Assembly: GCA_035384565.1 (NCBI GenBank)
Contig: DAOOIT010000032.1
Location: 1-64,000, forward strand
Direction: 5' to 3'
Origin: Planctomycetota bacterium
Lineage (GTDB): Bacteria > Planctomycetota > PUPC01 > DSUN01
Length of the DNA stretch: 64,000 nucleotides
This document shows, one piece after another, positions 44,591 to 53,811 of the stretch; position 1 is the first letter of the stretch, and every line of letters begins with the position of its first letter. The notes under the pieces are model-generated. The model ran no database searches. It was not told the DNA's origin and saw only the letters and a program-made list of their open reading frames with translations. Position numbers and translations under genes: made by a program.

Positions 44591-46054
44591 GTGCTTCGCC
44601 TGCGCATGCTCGTGTGGATCGCCCTCCTCGGTGTGACGGCATCGCCAACCATCCAGGCAGCGCTGCTCTATCCTGAGTCCGACACGTACGGCCAGAGCAA
44701 CAACTCGGGCCCCTACGGCTCGAGCACGATTCTGGCCCTCAAGTACAGCGAGCCGGGCGACACGCTCTACAGCCGGAAGACGTGGATCCGCTATGACCTG
44801 TCGGACCTCGTGGTGGCGGACTTCACGAACCCGAGCCTCAACCTGCCCATGATCGAGTCGGGCCTCGGCACCGACGCGACGGGGAACTGGACGTTTCATG
44901 TCTACGGCCTGACCGATGAATCGCTCGACAGTTGGAGCGAGGCCAGTTTGCTGTGGAACACGGCGCCGGCCAACGTCACCGGCTCGGGCACCGCTGTGGA
45001 CCCGACCAAGACCGTGAGCCTCGGCACCTTCACCGTCTCGGGCAAGGGCTACACCGGCTCGTCCACCACCTACACGATCTCGGGCGCCGCGCTCCAGAGC
45101 TTCCTGGCCGCGGACACCAACCAGCGGGTGACCTTCATCGTGACCCGCGACACGCAGGCGCCGAACGCCACCGTCAACTACGCCCACGCGCTCGCCTCGC
45201 GCGAGCACGGCACGGTGGCTCCGGCCAGCCTCGTGCTGCCCAGCGCCGTGCTCGGCCCGCCCACCTACTACGCGCACGAGGGCTTCAGCTACGACACCGG
45301 CGACCTGAACAACCGCGCGGGCGGCCTGGGCTGGAACAGCCCCTGGACCGCCACCAGCGCCAACGAGTCGGTGATCGCGCCCGCGCTGCCGCTCAGCTAC
45401 GCGCAGGGCTACGGCCTCGTGGAGGGCGGCGACCGCGCCCTGGCCATCACCGGCAACACCGACCCCACCCTCGCCAGCCGCACCCTGCGCCGCACCTGGA
45501 GCGCCAACGAGGTCTACATCAGCTTCCTCCTGCGTTGGGCGCAGGGCTCGGTGGGCCAGAACGACTTCGTGGCGATCTGGCTGGGCAACAGCAACGGCCC
45601 CAGCATCGGCGTCAAGGGCAACGAGGACACGGCCGACCCGAATCGGCTCGATTTCTTCACCCGTCTCTCGGGCTCCGGCACGGCCCGCTACGCGGGGAAC
45701 ATCACCGACGACAGCACGTTTTTCATCATCGGCCGTCTCGTCAAGGGCGGCTCGGGCAACTACGAGACCTACGAGCTGTGGGTGAACCCTAACTTCGAGA
45801 ACGACACGATCCCCGACGTCATCGCCACCGGGAACGCGGGGTTCTCGTCCTTCACCACCGTCGGCCTGCGCTCGGTCAATCTGGATGCGGGCGAGCTGGT
45901 GATCGTGGACGAGTTGCGCCTGGGAACCTCGTGGACCGATGTGTTCCCGCAGAACATGGCCATCCCCGAGCCCGCCACGCTGGGGCTGCTGGGGCTGGGC
46001 GTCGCCGCGCTCGCTCGACGGGCCTCGGCGCGGCGAAGGAGCCGAGGCTGCTGA
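44591..46054 (+). CDS. secreted DNRLRE/CBM-like protein with PEP-CTERM sorting signal
   Basis: The GTG at 44591 follows AGAAGGAG. The 487-residue protein has a signal peptide (MLVWIALLGVTASPTIQA), an N-terminal DNRLRE-type domain (about 25-210: YPESDTYGQSNNSGPYGSS, then KTWIRYDLSDL) typical of carbohydrate-associated surface proteins, a second beta-rich domain (about 220-460), and a C-terminal IPEPATLGLLGLG membrane stretch with an Arg-rich tail (ARRASARRR). PEP-CTERM tails are cut by an exosortase; none is in the window. Confidence 0.85.
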   Translation: MLRLRMLVWIALLGVTASPTIQAALLYPESDTYGQSNNSGPYGSSTILALKYSEPGDTLYSRKTWIRYDLSDLVVADFTNPSLNLPMIESGLGTDATGNWTFHVYGLTDESLDSWSEASLLWNTAPANVTGSGTAVDPTKTVSLGTFTVSGKGYTGSSTTYTISGAALQSFLAADTNQRVTFIVTRDTQAPNATVNYAHALASREHGTVAPASLVLPSAVLGPPTYYAHEGFSYDTGDLNNRAGGLGWNSPWTATSANESVIAPALPLSYAQGYGLVEGGDRALAITGNTDPTLASRTLRRTWSANEVYISFLLRWAQGSVGQNDFVAIWLGNSNGPSIGVKGNEDTADPNRLDFFTRLSGSGTARYAGNITDDSTFFIIGRLVKGGSGNYETYELWVNPNFENDTIPDVIATGNAGFSSFTTVGLRSVNLDAGELVIVDELRLGTSWTDVFPQNMAIPEPATLGLLGLGVAALARRASARRRSRGC

Positions 46055-46593
46055 CCCGCCGCGCCCGGGTTCGCCTGCGCCGACTTGCCGCAACACGCCA
46101 TCGGCGCTCGGAAATCTTCTCAGACGCCATGCGGACCGCCTGGCCGGCGCAAGCTTTTCCGTATCAGGCAGTTAGGTGTGGTGCCGACCCGCCCGTGAGG
46201 CAGGGAGGCGCGTCGGTGCGGGCGCGCGGGGCCGGGCAAGCGCCCATACTTGCTCATCCCTGTGGGGAGGAAGTGAGCAAGTATGAGCAGAACGGCGAGA
46301 ATGAGCGATTCTTGCGGCTCCGGCCATTCCGGGCCTGTCAGAACGATGAGCAAGTATGGGTGGAAGGGCGAGGATGGGCGATTCTCGCGGCTCCGGCGAT
46401 GCCGGGCCTGTCAGGGCGATGAGCAAGTATGGGCGGAAGGGCGAGGAAGCAGGAGCCGGCCCGGGGGCTCGGGCCACAAGGCGATCGGCCCGGGGTTGCC
46501 CCATCGAGACGGCTCGCCGTGCGCTCGAGATGACCCAACTCGTTGCCCCCGGTGGGTCCTGCGCTCTGGGGCAGTAGAGCCGGCCTGCGGCGG
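46055..46593. other. long intergenic region holding the second repeat cluster
   Basis: No gene is recognised in this 539-base gap between two convergent genes. It carries the GAGCAAGTATGGG repeat array at 46240-46445. The ORFs that cross it are repeat translations. Confidence 0.7.
46240..46445. repeat. palindromic and 73-bp tandem repeat array, GAGCAAGTATG family (copy 2)
   Basis: A hairpin of CCCATACTTGCTCA / GTGAGCAAGTATG (about 46241-46285) is followed by a tandem repeat with an exact 73-base period: units begin GGCGAG at 46294, 46367 and (incomplete) 46440. Each unit contains GCGATTCT.GCGGCTCCGG, GGGCCTGTCAG and GATGAGCAAGTATGGG. The modules are the same as at 8330-8445 but in the opposite orientation there. 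Confidence 0.88.
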
Positions 46594-47442
46594 TCAATGA
46601 GGCGCGGCGGCAATGGGGTGGAAGAGTGGAATGCGGCCGTGCTTCGCGGCGCCGAACTCCGCCAGGAACTCCTGCGTCTCCCGCGACACCAGAAAGTCCG
46701 ACAGCGCGCGTGCCCCGGTCGAGTTGGTGTGGGGGAAGCGCGCGGGGTTGGCCTCCATCACCACATAGGGGCGGCGCATGTCGGGGTCGGCCTCGACCAG
46801 AATCTTCATGCCCTCGGCCTTGAGCTTGCCGAAGAGCACCGGCATGCGGCCCACGATGATGTAGGCGCCGCGCTTCTGCGCGAAGGTGAGCGCGTCCAGA
46901 TGGCCGTCGGTTTCGTCGGGGATCACCCAGGGGCCTTTGGGCTCGACCCCCGCCTTCTGCCAGAGCTTGTGGGACATCTCGCGGGTGCCGATGCCGTGGA
47001 AGTCCACAAACGGCGCCTGAGCCCGGGCGATGCGGCGGCAGGCTTCGGCGCCGTCGGCCAGCCCGGCGATGCCCGCGGGGTCGGCAGCCGGCCCCACGAT
47101 GACCAGGTCGTTGCGCGTCCAGGGCCGCATGTTCACCCCGTAGCCGTCGGCCACGAGGTCGGTCGTGATGTCGCCGGAGTGCATGGTCAACAGGTCGGCC
47201 TTGCCGGCGCGGAACGGCTCGGAGATGAGGGGACGCGGCCCTGAGGCGACGACCTCGACCTGGTAGCCCGTGGCCGCCTCGAAGCGCTTGGCGATCTCCG
47301 GCCACAGCCCGGTCATCACCATGCCGCCGATCACCGCTGTGCGCACGACTCGCGAACGGCCCTCAGGCCGCGCGGCCTCACGCTGGGTGCCACACGAGCC
47401 GAAGGCCAGCGTCAGCACAACCGGAATCGCAATGGTGCGCAT
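46594..47442 (-). CDS. extracellular substrate-binding lipoprotein-like protein, TupA/ModA type
   Basis: The 282-residue protein has an N-terminal signal with a lipobox-like LAFGSC and a type II periplasmic binding fold: TAVIGGMVMTGLWPEIAKRFEAATGYQVEVV in pieces, then GKADLLTMHSG, MRPWTRNDLVIVGP and MPVLFGKLKAEG. The HSGDITTDLVADGYG segment resembles tungstate-binding TupA proteins. No ABC permease or ATPase lies nearby; it is an orphan binding protein. It starts 10 bases after the pseudopilin gene, so both are in one minus-strand group with the PEP-CTERM gene. Confidence 0.75.
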   Translation of the reverse strand: MRTIAIPVVLTLAFGSCGTQREAARPEGRSRVVRTAVIGGMVMTGLWPEIAKRFEAATGYQVEVVASGPRPLISEPFRAGKADLLTMHSGDITTDLVADGYGVNMRPWTRNDLVIVGPAADPAGIAGLADGAEACRRIARAQAPFVDFHGIGTREMSHKLWQKAGVEPKGPWVIPDETDGHLDALTFAQKRGAYIIVGRMPVLFGKLKAEGMKILVEADPDMRRPYVVMEANPARFPHTNSTGARALSDFLVSRETQEFLAEFGAAKHGRIPLFHPIAAAPH

Positions 47443-47452
47443 GTTGATTCTC

Positions 47453-48151
47453 TCATGGCAGGGGGGGCTGGTTGATGCCGCCGGTGCCGGTCTCCCAGCG
47501 CACGTCGCTGCGGCGCGGGTCTCCTACGCCGCAGCCGACGTAGACGCCCTGGAATGACTCGACGTGATGGTCCAGGAACACGAGATTGGCCTTGCCCTGA
47601 TGGCGCGCCACGACGCTGTACTCCTTCTTCGACGGCGCGGTGGCGGAGTAGGCGCCGTGCGCGTCGGCCATGAACACGGTCTGGGATGGGTAGGGCATCT
47701 CGCTCAGGCGATGCGGCGCAGGGCGGATCCAGGGCGAGACGTAGATGTTCATCGCGTAGGGCAGGAAGTACAGCCACCCGGGGTCCGTGGCCATGGGGCA
47801 CACGAGCACCGAGTGCTCGCCCTCCCGTGGCCGTCGCCCCTCCACGGCCATCTGCCAGTACGGCGGCAGCCCGGCGTAGGGAGGCAGGCAGTTGAACCAG
47901 TCCGACATTCGGTTGATCACGGCGAGCTTCTGCTCGCCCTGGCCGCGGCGAGGGATGAAGCCGTCCCAGTCCTCCAGGTAGAGGGCAAGCGCCTGGCCAA
48001 GCTGGGAGAGGTTGGCCTTGCACCCGAGGGCGTGGGTGCTGGCGCGGGCCCGGTGCAGCGCCGGCAGCAGCAACGTGGTAAGGACGGCGATCACGCCCAT
48101 GACCACGAGCAGTTCGATGAGGGTGAAGGCGCGCTTTCTGCCCGCCGTCAT
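47453..48151 (-). CDS. type II secretion-like pseudopilin (H-X9-DG family)
   Basis: The 232-residue protein has the prepilin motif RAFTLIELLVVMGVIAVL (cleavage before Phe, Glu at +5) at its N-terminus and the planctomycete H-X9-D tail motif (RHQGKANLVFLDHHVESF; the second residue is His rather than Gly). Planctomycete genomes carry many such single pseudopilins; assembly and role are unknown. It lies three bases after a PEP-CTERM gene on the same strand. Confidence 0.88.
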   Translation of the reverse strand: MTAGRKRAFTLIELLVVMGVIAVLTTLLLPALHRARASTHALGCKANLSQLGQALALYLEDWDGFIPRRGQGEQKLAVINRMSDWFNCLPPYAGLPPYWQMAVEGRRPREGEHSVLVCPMATDPGWLYFLPYAMNIYVSPWIRPAPHRLSEMPYPSQTVFMADAHGAYSATAPSKKEYSVVARHQGKANLVFLDHHVESFQGVYVGCGVGDPRRSDVRWETGTGGINQPPLP

Positions 48152-48154
48152 GGT

Positions 48155-48922
48155 TCAGTTCCTTCGCCGCCGCAGGCCGGCCGCCGCCAGCCCTAGGGAG
48201 AAGATGGCCACGGACGCCGGCTCGGGAATGGCCGCGGGCGCGGCGTCGGCGGTAAGCCGCAACACGGGCGGCAGGCGCGGCAGCGGAATGTCGCGCGCGT
48301 TGAAGGTGAAGCCCACCGTGTCGCTCGCCGCGGTGAGGAACAGGCTCACCGGCCCCGCCGCGAGAATGTCGTCCACAAACGCCTCCGGCAGACTCAGGGT
48401 GAGCGAGAGGGGGCCGTCCACGCCGAGGTTGGTGAAGAGGCCCAGCGACATGTCCAGCGCGGGCTGAAGCAGCAGCAGCCCGGACGAGTAGGTTACGCCG
48501 TCGGCGGTGGGCGCGTTGGGCGTGCCGGTGCCCTCGGCCCAGGCGTCGTTCGCCAGCCAGCGCACCTCGAACTGCCCGATGCCGCGATTGAAGATAGGGT
48601 TGTTGGGGGTGCCCTGTTCGGTAAGGTCCAGGACGGCGTCCTCGAGCTGCCAGCCTCCGGCGCCGAAGGCCGCGTCCATGGCCGCCACAAAGGCAGAGAG
48701 ATCGAAACGCATGAAGGTGTTGAGCAGCCCGCGCTGCTGCCCCGAGGCGTTCACGGCGGCCGAGCCCGAGACCGAGAGGCCGCCCGCCAGCCCGTAGTTG
48801 CTGGCCGGCGCTTCCGAACGCACGAACGCGTCCGCCGTCGGCGTGATCGAGATCGTGATAGGCACCGCCCACACGGCTCCGCTGAGAACTGAGAGCCACA
48901 AGCCGATCAGGAGGCGTCGCAT
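48155..48922 (-). CDS. PEP-CTERM secreted protein, DNRLRE-like
   Basis: The ATG at 48922 follows AAAGGAG at a good distance and starts a signal peptide (LLIGLWLSVLSGAVWA). The 255-residue protein has a DNRLRE-like beta domain (TPTADAFVRSEAPASNYG, then NTFMRFDLSAF) and ends in AIPEPASVAIFSLGLAAAGLRRRRN in pieces: the PEP motif, a membrane stretch and an Arg tail. Its partners are the pseudopilin and binding protein downstream. Sorting would need an exosortase elsewhere. Confidence 0.88.
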   Translation of the reverse strand: MRRLLIGLWLSVLSGAVWAVPITISITPTADAFVRSEAPASNYGLAGGLSVSGSAAVNASGQQRGLLNTFMRFDLSAFVAAMDAAFGAGGWQLEDAVLDLTEQGTPNNPIFNRGIGQFEVRWLANDAWAEGTGTPNAPTADGVTYSSGLLLLQPALDMSLGLFTNLGVDGPLSLTLSLPEAFVDDILAAGPVSLFLTAASDTVGFTFNARDIPLPRLPPVLRLTADAAPAAIPEPASVAIFSLGLAAAGLRRRRN

Positions 48923-49233
48923 AGCACCCAACTCCTTTCGCGTGAGCATGTAGGCTGAGACTTGTGCGGTCTCGCGCTTCCCTCCTGACAACGTGAGCTG
49001 ACTGACTATTCGTCTGGCAGGCGGGTGCGTGACACAGGAATCTGTGGCCCGGGCTCGGGTCGGGGCACGGCACGGCATACCAGGGTCTCCTTTCGATGCT
49101 ATGGGGCCCCGTAGCCGTGAATCATAGCGCGCTAACGCAATACGGGTGTTCGGCTTGTTCGACTTGGGCGTTCTGTGCGCCGAACCCACACCGAGACCCA
49201 AGGTGGGTCTTGGCCCCTGGTTGCTGAGCCGCG
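48923..49233. other. non-coding gap between PEP-CTERM and excisionase-like genes
   Basis: No gene is seen. AGACCCA-AGG-TGGGTCT at 49194-49210 is a 7-bp stem just beyond the end of the excisionase-like gene and could end its transcript, although no T-run follows. Confidence 0.4.
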
Positions 49234-49497
49234 CTACTCGTCCGCCGCCCGCGCGAGGTACTCGTGAATCCCGCCCTCGCCATAGTGCGAGATGCGCCAC
49301 GTGCTGCCCACCTTGATGGCGCGCAAGTCGCCCCGCGCGCACATGCGTCGAACGGTCATCGCCGACACGTCCAGCGCCCGCGCCACCACCGCGGCCCGCA
49401 GGAACTCCACACCCCGCGGGCACCCGCAGATGGCGCACCGGCCAGGCCTGGGAAAGCCATTGGTCCCGTCTGTTGCTGACAATCCTTGCTGGTCCAT
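49234..49497 (-). CDS. excisionase/MerR-type helix-turn-helix protein
   Basis: The 87-residue protein has a short Cys motif (CAICGCPRG) and then a DNA-binding domain of the excisionase family: VVARALDVSAMTVRRMCARGDLRAIKVGSTWRI, with the helix-turn-helix followed by a wing. It may be a Xis-like factor or a small regulator; no integrase is adjacent. The start ATG (49497) is one choice; the frame is open further upstream without HTH relevance. Confidence 0.75.
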   Translation of the reverse strand: MDQQGLSATDGTNGFPRPGRCAICGCPRGVEFLRAAVVARALDVSAMTVRRMCARGDLRAIKVGSTWRISHYGEGGIHEYLARAADE

Positions 49498-49823
49498 CGG
49501 CCCTGGACTCCGTCGTGGGTGCGCATTATCTCTTCCCGTCGTCTTCGGCGCCCGGCGTGGCCGCAGGTTTGTGCCGCATGGGCGCGCCGCCGCGCACGTC
49601 ACGCATCGTATTCGCTCTTGCGCACGGCCGCGTGACACCTGTTCCTGTAGACCGCCAAGAGCCGTGTTGCTCGTGTTCGCTTTGGGCACATGGTGCGGCC
49701 TGTGCGACCATTCTCGTTGCGTGAAGGCAGATGGTGTCATGGTGCGTGGCCCCCACGCGAATAGGAAGCCGGAGGGGCCAAGGCAGGTCCCCAAGAGCCC
49801 CCGCAGACCGTGGAGAAGGCGCT
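49498..49823. other. divergent intergenic region, excisionase-like and pseudopilin genes
   Basis: No gene or clear promoter is recognised. The sequence is less GC-biased than neighbouring coding regions, and several ORFs that cross it are shadows. Confidence 0.4.
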
Positions 49824-50924
49824 ATGAGGCCGCGACGCATCGAGTGGGTGATGTTAGCCGCTCAGACCCCGGCGACGAGTCACAGAGGCTGCGTTGCCGT
49901 CCCCAGACGCCCCTGGCAGCACGGGCTGACGATCGTTGAACTCCTCACGGTGATTTCCATCCTCACCATCATCACCTCGCTGGCGAGCCCCATGATCCTC
50001 CAGGCGAAGCATGCGGCCCTGGCTCGCTCGTGCGCGAGCAATCTCCGACAGGTCCACCTGGGCGTCGAACTGGTCAGGAACGCCAACTACGGCAAGCTGC
50101 CCACCTGCGTGGAACTCGACACGGCCGACAACCCTCTGAAGCTCCAGAACTACCCCCTAAAGGAGGACCGCTGGTGGTACAGAAAGGTATCAGCCGCGCT
50201 CTATCCCCGATTCGGTGCCACAGTGATGGACCCGCTCCAGGGGGCCGCGGTGCCCCACGAGCGGTACGCCCTGCGTTGCCCGGGTTCGCCCGACCCCTAT
50301 GACCAGACGCGGGTGAGGGGCGCCTTCTGGAAGGTCCAAGGCACCGACAAGGATCGCGTATTCGATAACTGCTATGGCTACAATAACTTCGGGTTTGCCT
50401 ACAATGTCGGAGACACGGCGAAGGAGAACAAGTGTGCCATCGGCAGCCCGGCTCCCATTGACTGGAGCTGTCCGGGCAACAGCAGCTACTACCGCGACCT
50501 CGCAATCTCCTGGGGGGTCATCGTCGGCCGGCCGAGGCACCTCTATGACCCCAGCAAGGACTCCGGCGGAATGAAGTACTGCAACTGCGACACGGGCTTA
50601 GTTCCTCGGAAGACCTGGCCCTGCGCCTATACGCGCCTGGGTGAATTCGCGCTGGTTCCTGAGGCCGCCCGTACGATGTTGCTCATGGACTACGTGAAGG
50701 CGGATGTGGCGCCCAATCTCCTCAACGACGGCCTGAAGGGCCCCCGCTTCCGCCATGGCGGGCGTGGGAACGTCGTGTTCGTGGATGGGCATATTGGACT
50801 GTACTCGGCCCGTGATTTCATGAGCGAATGGTCGGAGCCCGACCACGCGTCGTGGGGCACGGCCAACGCGCCAGACGCTGTAACACGGCGCGGTCGGATT
50901 CACTGGGCCGTCCTGAGACCCTGA
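49824..50924 (+). CDS. pseudopilin (H-X9-DG family)
   Basis: The 366-residue protein has a prepilin-like N-terminus (RPWQHGLTIVELLTVISILTIITSL; Glu at +5 after a Gly cleavage site). The leader of about 36 residues is longer than usual, so an internal start is possible. The end carries RHGGRGNVVFVDGHIGLY, a good H-X9-DG motif (His-x9-Asp-Gly). Several Cys residues in the middle (CYGYNN, CPGNSSYY, YCNCDTG) may form disulfides. Role unknown. Confidence 0.85.
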   Translation: MRPRRIEWVMLAAQTPATSHRGCVAVPRRPWQHGLTIVELLTVISILTIITSLASPMILQAKHAALARSCASNLRQVHLGVELVRNANYGKLPTCVELDTADNPLKLQNYPLKEDRWWYRKVSAALYPRFGATVMDPLQGAAVPHERYALRCPGSPDPYDQTRVRGAFWKVQGTDKDRVFDNCYGYNNFGFAYNVGDTAKENKCAIGSPAPIDWSCPGNSSYYRDLAISWGVIVGRPRHLYDPSKDSGGMKYCNCDTGLVPRKTWPCAYTRLGEFALVPEAARTMLLMDYVKADVAPNLLNDGLKGPRFRHGGRGNVVFVDGHIGLYSARDFMSEWSEPDHASWGTANAPDAVTRRGRIHWAVLRP

Positions 50925-51030
50925 CTCTCGCCTCTCGCGATGGCCGCACGGCGAGCCAGCCCCCGCAGTGCCGAGCAGCCGCACGCGCGAGGCGCACGTC
51001 GCGCCCGTCACAACAGGCAGGGGCCACCCC

Positions 51031-52377
51031 TCAGAACTTCAGCACGGTCATCAGGTAGCAGAACTCGGCGGTGTCGCTCGGCCCGGTGCGGTCGGCGAAG
51101 GCGCCGGGGAAGAAGCGCGCGACGCCGCCCTCCACCTCAAGTCGCTTGTTCACGGCGTACTTCGCACAGCAGCCGATCTCGCAGCCGATGTCGTCGCCCG
51201 ACTTGCCGGCCTTGTCGCGCCGCGCGGCTTTCTTGCCCGTGGTGTACCAGGCGTCCTTCTCCTCGGCCAGCCAGTAGCGGTGGGCCTCGACGCCCACGGT
51301 GAGCTTCGCGGTGGGCTTCGCCCGCAGGCGCACGCCCGCCGAGCGCACGTTCATCCAAGTCACACGGTCCATGATCCCGCCGAACATATCGTGGGTAGAG
51401 GCGTAGAGCGGGTCGAAGGTGCCGTGCCTACCGTCGGTGGGGTCCTTGTCGCCCGAGGCGCACACCAGGACGGGCTGGATGGCCGGCTGCCACGGGAGGT
51501 CGAAGGTGTAAGTGGTGGTGCCGTAGAAGGCCCAGGCGCGGATCGGGTCATTCGCGTAATGCCCGCGCTGGACGGCGCCCTCGACCTCATAGGTCCACCG
51601 CTTCGCGAGGTTGCCGTGGAGGCGGGCTCCGTAGGTGTACCGCTTGTGCTCGCCCTTCACCTTGTCCTCGCCGGTCACATAGTAGCCGGGGTTCCACGTG
51701 TGGAGGCGGAAGACGTAGAGGTCGAGCTTGTGGTCGGGCACGGGTTTGAGGGTGGCGTAGAGGCCCGAGAAGCGCTCGTCGTGGCGGTGCTCGTTGAAGT
51801 GGTCGTCCTCGCCCACCACCACGCTGCCGCAGAAGGCGTGGACCTCCACCGCGTCGCTCGTGTACGTCGCGCGCACGGCGTCGAACGAGCGGAGGATGTT
51901 GTTCCAGGTGGGCGCGGCTACGAGGCGCCGCGAGCCCAGGTCAATCTCCTGCCGCCCCAGGCGCACCATCACTGGCTTGCCGCCCAGCTCCACGTAGGCC
52001 TGGTGCAGATCGAGGTCGTCGTTCTGGCTGCGAGGGTCGCGCTCCGACATCCATTCGCGCCCGTCCACCAGCTCCACGCGCGTCTGAAGCCAGTCGCTGA
52101 ACACCGTGTCCATCTTCAGGCGCGTGCGGGCGAACAGGCGGCGGTCGCGGTCGTCCTTGTGATCGTCCAGGTCCTCGTTGTTCCAGCGCTCGAAGCGGAT
52201 GCGCTCCTCGGCGGCGAACCGGAACACGATGTCGCCTGCCTTCACCGTCTTCAGCCGGTCGAGGAAGTCCGGCTCGGCCTTCGCACCCGGCTTCCCGCCC
52301 TCGGGGGAAGGTGCCTCGGCGCCCTGGGCAACACAGGACCACACGAGCAGGACCGGCAATGCCCGACCCAACCCCAC
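51031..52377 (-). CDS. outer-membrane porin, alginate-export-like
   Basis: The 448-residue protein starts at GTG 52377 with a signal peptide (LPVLLVWSCVAQGAEA). It has the alternating beta-strand pattern of an outer-membrane barrel, with the family motifs RFAAEERIRFERWNN, FARTRLKMDTVFSDWLQTRVEL, DDLDLHQAYVEL and VRLGRQEIDLGSRRLV, which match the alginate_exp domain of AlgE-like porins. It ends with an aromatic C-terminal residue (VLKF), as barrel proteins do. It probably lets an anionic or sugar-like solute out or in. No alginate genes are nearby. Confidence 0.85.
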   Translation of the reverse strand: MGLGRALPVLLVWSCVAQGAEAPSPEGGKPGAKAEPDFLDRLKTVKAGDIVFRFAAEERIRFERWNNEDLDDHKDDRDRRLFARTRLKMDTVFSDWLQTRVELVDGREWMSERDPRSQNDDLDLHQAYVELGGKPVMVRLGRQEIDLGSRRLVAAPTWNNILRSFDAVRATYTSDAVEVHAFCGSVVVGEDDHFNEHRHDERFSGLYATLKPVPDHKLDLYVFRLHTWNPGYYVTGEDKVKGEHKRYTYGARLHGNLAKRWTYEVEGAVQRGHYANDPIRAWAFYGTTTYTFDLPWQPAIQPVLVCASGDKDPTDGRHGTFDPLYASTHDMFGGIMDRVTWMNVRSAGVRLRAKPTAKLTVGVEAHRYWLAEEKDAWYTTGKKAARRDKAGKSGDDIGCEIGCCAKYAVNKRLEVEGGVARFFPGAFADRTGPSDTAEFCYLMTVLKF

Positions 52378-52708
52378 GGCGTTCTCCCACGCCTATGCCT
52401 GGTGCAGGAACTGCTGGCTGACGCCACGTTGCGGCCGCCGCGGCACGAAGGGTCCGTTGCCGCGGAGGCCGAATGTGTCTTCGACAGAACGTCCTTCGGC
52501 GTGACACTTCTCCCTGGCGACGCGGCCCCTCCGCTCAGGCAGCATGCACGCGATCAGTACACCGCTTCGCCGGCTCGCTGTCAAATGACGCTCCCCGTTC
52601 CCCGCCACCACAGCGCCGCACGACCGTGCCTTGCGCGCCGCCTCGTCTTGCGTCCGCCGCCGTGGCTGTGCTACTCTGAATGTGGGATGTGGCGATGGAG
52701 GAACCGTG
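52378..52708. other. divergent intergenic region, porin and binding-protein genes
   Basis: No gene is recognised. There is a GGAGG site (52697-52701) just before the binding-protein start. Promoters facing both ways are expected but no strong match was seen. Confidence 0.4.
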
Positions 52709-53680
52709 GTGCAGAGCCCTCGACGCCGGCCGTGGGCCTGGATGTGCCTTCTGCTGATCTCACTCGCAGGCTGCGGCACGGAGGAGCGGGTGACCCTGCA
52801 CGTGTGGGCCGCCGACACGTTGGCCGCCAGCCTCCGCGAGTTGAAGGCCAAGTTCGAGCATCTGCGCCCCGACTGCCGGATCGCCCTCAACCTCCACGGC
52901 GACGTGCTCGTCACGCGGCTGCTCCCCGACCACGAGGCCGACGTGGCCGCCCTCGCCGACTGCCGACTCATCGAGAAGGTGCTCCACCCCGACGTTGCCG
53001 ACTGGGTCGCCAAGTTCGCCGCCAATGAAATCGTGCTCGCAAACCACAACTCGAGCCGGCGGCGCGCCGAGATCAACGCCGACAACTGGTACGAAATCCT
53101 GCTCAAACCCGACATCCAGTTCGGCATCGCCAATCCCACGCAAGACCCCTGCGGTTACTGGACCCGTCTCACCTGGCTCCTCGCGGAGAAGCACTACGCC
53201 ACCTCCCAGAGCCAACCGCGCCCCCTCGCACAGCAACTCATCGCCAAGTGCCCCGAGGAGTTCATCGCCCTCGACGCCACCCGCCTCATCTCCGACCTAC
53301 TCGTGCCCGCACGCGTGGACTACGCATTCGTCTACAAGACGCATGCGGTGGGCCACAGGCTGAGTTTCACCCCCCTGCCGAAGGAGATCAACCTCGGCGA
53401 CCCCGCCCACGCCGGCGAGTACGCCCAGGCGGAAATCACCGTGCCCGACTACCACGGCGGGCGCGAGACCCTCCAGGGCACCTACATCGCCTGTGGCATC
53501 ATCGTGCCGAAGAAGTCGCGCCATCCCGAGCTGGCACGGGAGTTCGTCCGCTACGTGCTCTCGCCCACCGGCCAGGAGCTTCTCCAGCGTTCCGGCTTCA
53601 ACCCCCTCCGGCCCGCCCGCGTGCCCAGGTGGTGCAGAACGCCTGAGTTCCTCGCCGACATCACTGTGCCTGAGAAGTAG
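52709..53680 (+). CDS. substrate-binding lipoprotein, molybdate/tungstate (WtpA/ModA) type
   Basis: The 323-residue protein has a signal with a good lipobox (LLISLAGC). The periplasmic binding fold of the ModA/WtpA branch is suggested by TLHVWAADTLAASLRELKAKFE in pieces, NANEIVLA-like FAANEIVLANHN, FGIANPTQDPCGYW and VDYAFVYKTHAVGH, then GIIVPKKSRHPELAREFVRYV. Two adjacent GTGs could start it; 52709 is seven bases from GGAGG. No permease or ATPase is nearby. It is a second orphan binding protein of this class in the window. Confidence 0.85.
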   Translation: MQSPRRRPWAWMCLLLISLAGCGTEERVTLHVWAADTLAASLRELKAKFEHLRPDCRIALNLHGDVLVTRLLPDHEADVAALADCRLIEKVLHPDVADWVAKFAANEIVLANHNSSRRRAEINADNWYEILLKPDIQFGIANPTQDPCGYWTRLTWLLAEKHYATSQSQPRPLAQQLIAKCPEEFIALDATRLISDLLVPARVDYAFVYKTHAVGHRLSFTPLPKEINLGDPAHAGEYAQAEITVPDYHGGRETLQGTYIACGIIVPKKSRHPELAREFVRYVLSPTGQELLQRSGFNPLRPARVPRWCRTPEFLADITVPEK

Positions 53681-53811
53681 CCGGCCCTGGCCGCCGGTTC
53701 GGCCGTGCGACGCCTTGCCTGCGCCCTCATTCCTCCCGATGAGGCCCTGTCAGGGGCCGGCCCACCACGTCCTTGGGGCCGAACCCCTGCCCACCGCCAT
53801 GTCGCCCCGAG

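Noticed and set aside
46240..46445. CRISPR-like array
   Set aside because: The 73-base units are near-identical along their whole length, without unique spacers, and no cas gene is seen.
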